DNA of 39,022 nucleotides from Bacteroidales bacterium. Its GTDB lineage: Bacteria > Bacteroidota > Bacteroidia > Bacteroidales > F082. Position numbers and translations under genes: made by a program. The notes beneath the pieces were generated by a model. The model saw only the letters and a list, made by a program, of their open reading frames with translations. It was not told where the DNA came from and did not search any database. Every line of letters starts with the position of its first letter. The first letter of the stretch is position 1. This document shows, piece by piece, positions 34,635 to 39,022 of this stretch. The stretch covers positions 1 to 39,022 of the forward strand of contig JACZJI010000040.1 of NCBI GenBank assembly GCA_014860665.1. Direction: 5' to 3'.

Positions 34635-35501
34635 TTAATCCTCCAGATACCCGTATTTACCACTCGAGAATTCATGAAAGGCTTGATCAATTTGGGTATA
34701 GGTGTTCATGACAAAGGGACCGTAAGCGGCAATAGGTTCGTCAATAGGCGTGCCGCTCATCAAAAGCACAGTTGTTTCTTCTTCTGCCTGAAGGCTGATC
34801 TTTATGCCTTCGTTTTTGAAAAGTACCAGTTGATTCATGTTGGCAGACTCGCCATTCACTTCGGCAGCGCCTTCCAGTAGCAGTAGGCTTGTATTCTCAG
34901 TTTCAGGAATTTCGAAATCCTCTTTGGCCCCTTCTTTTAAATGGAAAACGAACAACTGAACATGTGAGAATGTATTTGCTGAACCTTTTACGCCTTTGTA
35001 TTCACCGGCAAAGACTTTTACCGTTCCCATTTCCCCTGGAAGGATGTACTTTTTCATCTGGTCTCCGACCAAAGGCTGATATCTTGGATTAGCGCTTTTA
35101 TCTTTGGAGGGTAAATTTACCCAAAGCTGTACCATTTGAAAATCGCCACCTTTTTTACTGAATTCCTTTTCGTAATACTCTTTGTGAAGGACTCCCGAGC
35201 CTGCTGTCATCCATTGAACATCGCCTTCACCTATCACTCCGGCATGACCCGCACTGTCGTGATGGGCAACTTTCCCATGAAATGCAAAAGTCACTGTTTC
35301 AAATCCCTTATGGGGATGAACACCAACGCCTCTTTGCTTTTCAGCTGGAGCTACTCGCATTTTAGCATTGTAATCCAACAACAAAAAAGGGCTCATGCGC
35401 TTAATAGAAATTTCCTGTGACGGGAAAAAAGTATGTACGTGAAATCCGTCGCCAACCCAATGAGGCCTGGGAGGATTATATATTCTATCTATTTTTTTCA
35501 T
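34635..35501 (-). CDS. pirin family protein
   Basis: Bicupin metalloprotein of the pirin family, 288 residues; relatives such as YhhW have quercetin 2,3-dioxygenase activity, others bind regulators, so the role is open. The N-terminal cupin has the metal site: H62 and H64 (GVHPHKGFE), H106 and E108 (VLHKEYY). The C-terminal cupin (about 180-285) lacks such a site, as usual. The gene lies 14 bases downstream of the marR-like gene and is probably cotranscribed with it, suggesting that this pirin is controlled by the regulator in answer to a phenolic compound or oxidative stress (inference). Confidence 0.93.
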   Translation of the reverse strand: MKKIDRIYNPPRPHWVGDGFHVHTFFPSQEISIKRMSPFLLLDYNAKMRVAPAEKQRGVGVHPHKGFETVTFAFHGKVAHHDSAGHAGVIGEGDVQWMTAGSGVLHKEYYEKEFSKKGGDFQMVQLWVNLPSKDKSANPRYQPLVGDQMKKYILPGEMGTVKVFAGEYKGVKGSANTFSHVQLFVFHLKEGAKEDFEIPETENTSLLLLEGAAEVNGESANMNQLVLFKNEGIKISLQAEEETTVLLMSGTPIDEPIAAYGPFVMNTYTQIDQAFHEFSSGKYGYLED

Positions 35502-35515
35502 TTTTACTCCTTGTT

Positions 35516-35965
35516 TTATCCCCGAATCTTATCGAGGATGCGGTTTAATTCAATAATTTCGTCTTTATCCAAACGATTCAGGAGGGTATCCATTTTTTTT
35601 TCAATGCTGTCCATCTCTGCCAACAATTTGAGGCCTTTTTCCGTTATTTCGATGGCCTTCTGTCGACGGTCATTGGGATTTTCTTGTCTCATCACAAGTC
35701 CACGGATAAACAATTTGTCCACAATCCTGCTTACATCAGAGAAACGGTCAAGCATACGAGCTTTCAGAAAACCGATGGAGAATGGTCCTTTTGGGCGAAA
35801 ACCACGCAAAACGCGAAGGACATTATATTGCTGTACTGTCACACCATGTTCCTTCAGCGATTGCAAAAACTCATGATTTAACAGGTTGGCAGTATATGTC
35901 AGGTTGATAATGCCCTTGTGGTAATCATTGCGAAACCTGCCTTTAATTTCCTCCTCAATTTTCAT
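35516..35965 (-). CDS. MarR family transcriptional regulator
   Basis: Winged-helix DNA-binding regulator of 149 residues. Helices 1-2 form the dimer base (residues 10-40), the recognition region is around residues 60-90 (IGFLKARMLDRFSDVSRIVDKLFIRGLV), and the wing follows with MRQENPNDRRQKAIEITEKGL, the most typical MarR stretch (NDRR). The C-terminal helices return to the dimer domain. It precedes the pirin gene by 14 bases and would be expected to regulate itself and pirin. Its ligand is unknown; no Cys-based redox switch is visible. Confidence 0.92.
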   Translation of the reverse strand: MKIEEEIKGRFRNDYHKGIINLTYTANLLNHEFLQSLKEHGVTVQQYNVLRVLRGFRPKGPFSIGFLKARMLDRFSDVSRIVDKLFIRGLVMRQENPNDRRQKAIEITEKGLKLLAEMDSIEKKMDTLLNRLDKDEIIELNRILDKIRG

Positions 35966-35990
35966 AATAAATCCTTTTTAGAACTCATTA

Positions 35991-36006
35991 TTAGTCAAAT
36001 CACTAA
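35991..36006. promoter_or_regulatory. possible MarR operator (inverted repeat)
   Basis: TTAGT-CAAATC-ACTAA, arms of five bases with a six-base spacer, 25 bases upstream of the marR start. The 16-base size and place are right for autoregulation by a MarR dimer. The repeat is short and AT-rich, so chance is possible. Confidence 0.3.
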
Positions 36007-36082
36007 ACCCAGAACCGATCGCGGAACGGGTTTCGTGAAAGATCAAACAACTTAAAATAGTCCCTGTTAGGAAAAGTTTAAC

Positions 36083-36319
36083 TTACAAAGTTCTGTGTGT
36101 TCCATCGCAAAAAGGTTTGTTTCCACTGTGTTTGCATCCGCAAAAAGCCACCTTTTTAGCTTCGGTAATTTCAACTTTAATTGGGGTGAAAGGGGTCCCT
36201 TTGTGCATTCCGCTGCAGAAAGGCTGATTGGTGCTTTTTCCACAGGCACACCACCAGTAAGTTCCCGGTTCCATGTCCAATACATATGGTCCCTTTTGAG
36301 CAATTCTTGGTTCTTCCAT
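36083..36319 (-). CDS. double CDGSH iron-sulfur domain protein
   Basis: Small protein (78 residues) with two tandem CDGSH-type [2Fe-2S] sites, each with three Cys and one His: C24, C26, C35, H39 (CACGKSTNQPFCSGMH) and C60, C62, C71, H75 (CGCKHSGNKPFCDGTH). The family (mitoNEET relatives) takes part in redox sensing or Fe-S handling; the bacterial role is uncertain. The open frame reaches 36355, but the promoter -7 box lies at 36342-36349, so an upstream ATG would not be transcribed; I therefore start at 36319 (MEEPRIAQKG). It is divergent from glyS. Confidence 0.92.
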   Translation of the reverse strand: MEEPRIAQKGPYVLDMEPGTYWWCACGKSTNQPFCSGMHKGTPFTPIKVEITEAKKVAFCGCKHSGNKPFCDGTHRTL

Positions 36320-36341
36320 AGTCCTGATTTTAAAGCTTGTG

Positions 36342-36372
36342 CAAATATAAGTCATTCCATTATGTGTTACAA
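36342..36372 (-). promoter_or_regulatory. Bacteroidota-type promoter of the CDGSH gene
   Basis: On the minus strand, TTG (36370-36372), 20 bases, then TATATTTG (36342-36349). The fit to the consensus is very good. The leader to the ATG at 36319 would be about 16-18 bases, and this decides the start codon of the gene. Confidence 0.75.
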
Positions 36373-36422
36373 CATATAATTTTAAAATTTTGTTAATTTT
36401 ATGAAATTGACAGTGAAGATTC

Positions 36423-36451
36423 TTGTTTAGAAAGGTTTATTGTTAATTTTG
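36423..36451 (+). promoter_or_regulatory. Bacteroidota-type promoter of the glycyl-tRNA synthetase gene
   Basis: TTG (36423-36425), 18 bases, then TAATTTTG (36444-36451). The leader to the start codon at 36564 would be about 105 bases, longer than others here; within it CAGAAA and TTTCTG can pair around a 13-base loop. I see no T-box features. Confidence 0.65.
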
Positions 36452-36563
36452 CCAGTCAAAATATCCGGTTGCAGAAAAGAATATTTTAAGTTTCTGTAAT
36501 AAAGGATAAATTATTTAGATTCAGATACCCGGTATGATTTTGGGTGCATTTTAAAATTTAATT

Positions 36564-38087
36564 ATGGCAAATCAGGAAGATTTATTCAAAAAGATCATTG
36601 CACATGCGAAAGAATATGGTTTTGTATATCCGTCGAGCGATATTTATGACGGACTGAGTGCAGTATATGATTATGGTCCGAATGGTTCGGAACTAAAGAA
36701 GAACATTCGTGACTACTGGTGGAAAGCCATGGTGCAGATGCACGAAAATATTGTAGGTATTGATGCTGCTATTTTTATGCACCCTACCATTTGGAAGGCT
36801 TCGGGTCATGTGGATGCTTTCGCCGATCCGTTAATTGATAACAAAGATTCTAAGAAACGTTATCGTGCAGATGTGTTGGTGGAAGATCATATAGCCAAGC
36901 TGGAAGCTAAAATTGATAAAGAAATCGAGAAAGCTCAAAAGCGGTTTGGCGATGCCTTCGATGTGCAACAATTCAAAGATACCAATCCACGGGTGCTTGA
37001 AAACAACAAGAAGATAGAAGAAATCAAACATCGTCTGTATCCGGCCATGGAGAAAAATGATATGGCAGGAATCAAGCAGCTGATTGAAGATCTTGAGATT
37101 GTTGATCCGATTTCAGGATCGAAGAACTGGACCGAAGTTAGACAGTTTAATTTGATGTTTTCCACACAACTGGGATCTACAGCTGATTCAGCCTCAGAAA
37201 TCTATTTGAGGCCGGAGACTGCCCAGGGGATTTTTGTGAATTATCTCAATGTTCAGAAAACATCCAGGATGAAAATTCCTTTTGGCATTGCCCAAACAGG
37301 AAAGGCTTTCCGTAACGAAATCGTCGCCCGTCAGTTTATTTTCCGTATGCGTGAATTCGAGCAGATGGAAATGCAGTTCTTTGTTCAACCCGGAACTGAA
37401 ATGGAATGGTTCAAATACTGGAAGGAAGAACGAATGAAGTGGCATCTTTCCACAGGAATAGACAAGAGCAGCTTCCGTTTTCACGATCATGATAAGCTGG
37501 CTCACTATGCTAATGCCGCTACCGATATTGAATTTGCCTTCCCGATAGGATTCAAGGAACTCGAAGGAATCCATTCTCGCACAGACTTTGATTTGGGCGC
37601 ACATGAAAAATTCTCAGGTAAAAAGTTGCGTTACTTTGATAACGAATTAAATGAAAGCTATATTCCTTACGTGATTGAAACATCCATCGGTCTTGACAGA
37701 ATGTTCCTTGCGATGATGAGTGCAGCTTATACTGAAGAGACTTTGGAAGATGGATCAGAACGTGTAGTGATGAAACTGCCTCCGTTTCTGGCTCCTACAA
37801 AGGTTGCCATATTCCCCTTACTTAAAAAGGATGGTTTACCGGAGAAAGCCAGAGAAATCCTTACTATGCTCCAGGAAGATTTCATGTGTTTTTATGAAGA
37901 AAAAGATACCATAGGAAAACGCTACCGTCGTCATGATGCTATCGGAACACCTTACTGCGTAACAATTGACCACCAGACTTTGGAAGATAACACTGTTACA
38001 ATTCGTGAACGCGACACGATGAAACAGGATCGTATTTCTATTGATGAAATTAGAGGTATCGTTTCCCAAAGACTTAGGGAAAGGTAA
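36564..38087 (+). CDS. glyS: glycyl-tRNA synthetase, homodimeric (eukaryote/archaea-like) type
   Basis: Class II synthetase that charges tRNA-Gly, 507 residues in one chain; this is the alpha2 type and not the alpha/beta type of many bacteria. It begins with the family stretch AHAKEYGFVYPSSDIYDGL and YDYGPNGSELKKNI (motif 1 region), has FRNEIVARQFIFRMREFEQME (motif 2), the ETSIGLDRMFLAMM segment (motif 3), and a C-terminal anticodon-binding domain (about 410-505: KVAIFPLLKKDGLPEKA). Its own promoter and terminator suggest a single-gene unit. The alpha2 form is standard in Bacteroidota. The symbol is used here for the single-chain enzyme (also called glyQS or glyRS). Confidence 0.97.
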   Translation: MANQEDLFKKIIAHAKEYGFVYPSSDIYDGLSAVYDYGPNGSELKKNIRDYWWKAMVQMHENIVGIDAAIFMHPTIWKASGHVDAFADPLIDNKDSKKRYRADVLVEDHIAKLEAKIDKEIEKAQKRFGDAFDVQQFKDTNPRVLENNKKIEEIKHRLYPAMEKNDMAGIKQLIEDLEIVDPISGSKNWTEVRQFNLMFSTQLGSTADSASEIYLRPETAQGIFVNYLNVQKTSRMKIPFGIAQTGKAFRNEIVARQFIFRMREFEQMEMQFFVQPGTEMEWFKYWKEERMKWHLSTGIDKSSFRFHDHDKLAHYANAATDIEFAFPIGFKELEGIHSRTDFDLGAHEKFSGKKLRYFDNELNESYIPYVIETSIGLDRMFLAMMSAAYTEETLEDGSERVVMKLPPFLAPTKVAIFPLLKKDGLPEKAREILTMLQEDFMCFYEEKDTIGKRYRRHDAIGTPYCVTIDHQTLEDNTVTIRERDTMKQDRISIDEIRGIVSQRLRER

Positions 38088-38110
38088 TCTCTGAAACCTG
38101 ATTAAAATAA

Positions 38111-38139
38111 AAAAGCCGCTGGAATTTCCAGCGGCTTTT
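38111..38139. terminator. bidirectional intrinsic terminator
   Basis: Stem GCCGCTGGA (38115-38123) with TCCAGCGGC (38127-38135), three-base loop, preceded by A-run and followed by TTTT, so it can end glyS (plus) and the convergent coiled-coil gene (minus; stop at 38160). Confidence 0.92.
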
Positions 38140-38159
38140 CTTATATTATCGAATTTCGA

Positions 38160-39022
38160 CTATCTCAGTTTGAAGGTTGTATGACCGATGTTATAATTAT
38201 CAACGAAAACATCTACATTGTATTCACCAGGTTGTAAAGCCTCTGTCATTCTGCGATCCCAGTAAACGCAAACTCCGATAGATTTATTCTGGTAGTCAAC
38301 TACCTTCATGGCACTGTACTGAAGTTTGTTGCCGTCGTACATAAATGAGGTTTCGTCACTTTCGTTTATGGTTAGAATCTTTTTGTCCGGACGGGCAATT
38401 CTTACATAAACGTTTTTACTTCCCGGTGCTGTAATGTCATTGGAACCAAGAGTGAAACAAACCTTAATTTTATTAACTCTTTTAATTTTATCAGTTTTTC
38501 TTTCTCTTCCGCTACCTGTAACATGAACTCCTTCAGCTTCAAAATTGTAAGTGGGAATAACACTGGCTAAGGCAACTTTTTGAGTAAGTGCTGATTTTTC
38601 CTGCATCAGGTTTTGGTTCTTTGCTTTCTCTGATTTAACCTCTTCTTTTATCTGATGGTTCTCTAAGGTAAGGGCATGATTAACTTTGTAGAGAGAATCT
38701 AACTGACGAACAAATCCTTGCTCGATTTGTTGCAAAGCGTGGAATTTTTTTCTAACCTCATAATATTCCCATTTTGTCCTTAAGAGTTGTTTGATCTCAT
38801 TAGCGTTAGCTAGTATAACTTGATCTTTTTTTGCCAGTGAATCAGAAAGTTGACCATACTGAGCTTTCAACTGATCATGTTCTTTGATTAGTGAATTCAC
38901 TTGAGACATCAATTCTTCTTTTTGAGCTTGCTTTTCAGCTTTTAAGGTTTTAATGTTTCCTTGAGCAATAAACATCCAAATGGCAAGGCCAATGGCCACC
39001 ACGATAAACACAACCAATGCAG
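38160..39022 (-). CDS. membrane-anchored coiled-coil protein, partial (N-terminus outside window)
   Basis: The frame is open to the window edge and its apparent first codon in the frame is TTG (39015-39017), so the true start lies beyond 39022. What is seen is 287 residues: a transmembrane segment at the N-terminal end (VVFIVVAIGLAIWMFIA), a long coiled coil of about 130 residues (rich in Lys, Glu, Gln, Leu: SQVNSLIKEHDQLKAQYGQL) and a C-terminal beta-rich domain of about 110 residues with KIKVCFTLGSND, NVYVRIARPD and GEYNVDVFVDN. This C-terminal domain looks, from memory, like one found in Bacteroidota proteins of unknown function. It should sit in the inner membrane with the coiled coil on one side. 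Confidence 0.85.
   Translation of the reverse strand, partial: ALVVFIVVAIGLAIWMFIAQGNIKTLKAEKQAQKEELMSQVNSLIKEHDQLKAQYGQLSDSLAKKDQVILANANEIKQLLRTKWEYYEVRKKFHALQQIEQGFVRQLDSLYKVNHALTLENHQIKEEVKSEKAKNQNLMQEKSALTQKVALASVIPTYNFEAEGVHVTGSGRERKTDKIKRVNKIKVCFTLGSNDITAPGSKNVYVRIARPDKKILTINESDETSFMYDGNKLQYSAMKVVDYQNKSIGVCVYWDRRMTEALQPGEYNVDVFVDNYNIGHTTFKLR

Overview
The window reads as a chromosomal segment of a member of the Bacteroidota, probably of the Bacteroidales/Marinilabiliales side of the phylum. The grounds are AT-rich coding sequence, start codons without strong Shine-Dalgarno sequences, several promoters of the Bacteroidota form TTG-N18-21-TAnnTTTG, a fused nuoCD gene, a eukaryote-type glycyl-tRNA synthetase, a secreted DPP-IV-like peptidase, and a C-terminal family (right edge) that I remember as typical of this phylum. 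I cannot name the genus. I see no phage, insertion sequence, CRISPR array, tRNA or rRNA.

Layout. (1) 13-14502, plus strand: a complete 13-gene nuo operon in the order A-B-CD-E-F-G-H-I-J-K-L-M-N, encoding an NADH-oxidising, proton-pumping complex I with all flavin and Fe-S ligands visible. (2) 14513-20769, minus strand: two paralogous CLC chloride-channel-like proteins with CBS domains, pheS, a secreted cyclophilin and thymidine kinase. (3) 20912-22472, plus strand: an acidic Bacteroidota-type protein of unknown role followed at once by rsmI. (4) 22485-26212: type II NADH dehydrogenase (minus), a flavodoxin (plus) and an MltF-like lytic transglycosylase (minus). (5) 26399-28928: a secreted FG-GAP repeat protein (plus), then a 550-base stretch without a gene that holds an apparently independent, structured non-coding RNA unit on the minus strand with its own promoter and terminator, a perfect 32-bp palindrome, and tadA (minus). 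(6) 29110-33003: a secreted S9 peptidase (plus), and on the minus strand a sulfide:quinone-oxidoreductase-like flavoprotein followed by a previously easy-to-miss 55-residue Trp-rich small protein. (7) 33395-36319: a tautomerase (plus), a secreted esterase, a MarR-pirin pair and a double-CDGSH iron-sulfur protein (all minus). (8) 36564-39022: glycyl-tRNA synthetase (plus) and the C-terminal part of a membrane-anchored coiled-coil protein (minus, running off the window).

How it works together. Three membrane or membrane-associated flavoenzymes that should feed the quinone pool sit within 33 kb: complex I (proton-pumping), NDH-2 (non-pumping) and the SQR-like protein (possibly sulfide). This suggests a respiratory lifestyle with flexible electron entry, perhaps in a sulfide-exposed habitat; that is inference. 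The strongest candidate for something undescribed is the orphan RNA at about 27934-28356: promoter and terminator are clear, internal helices can be drawn, and I could not match it to RNase P RNA, tmRNA, SRP RNA or 6S RNA by eye.
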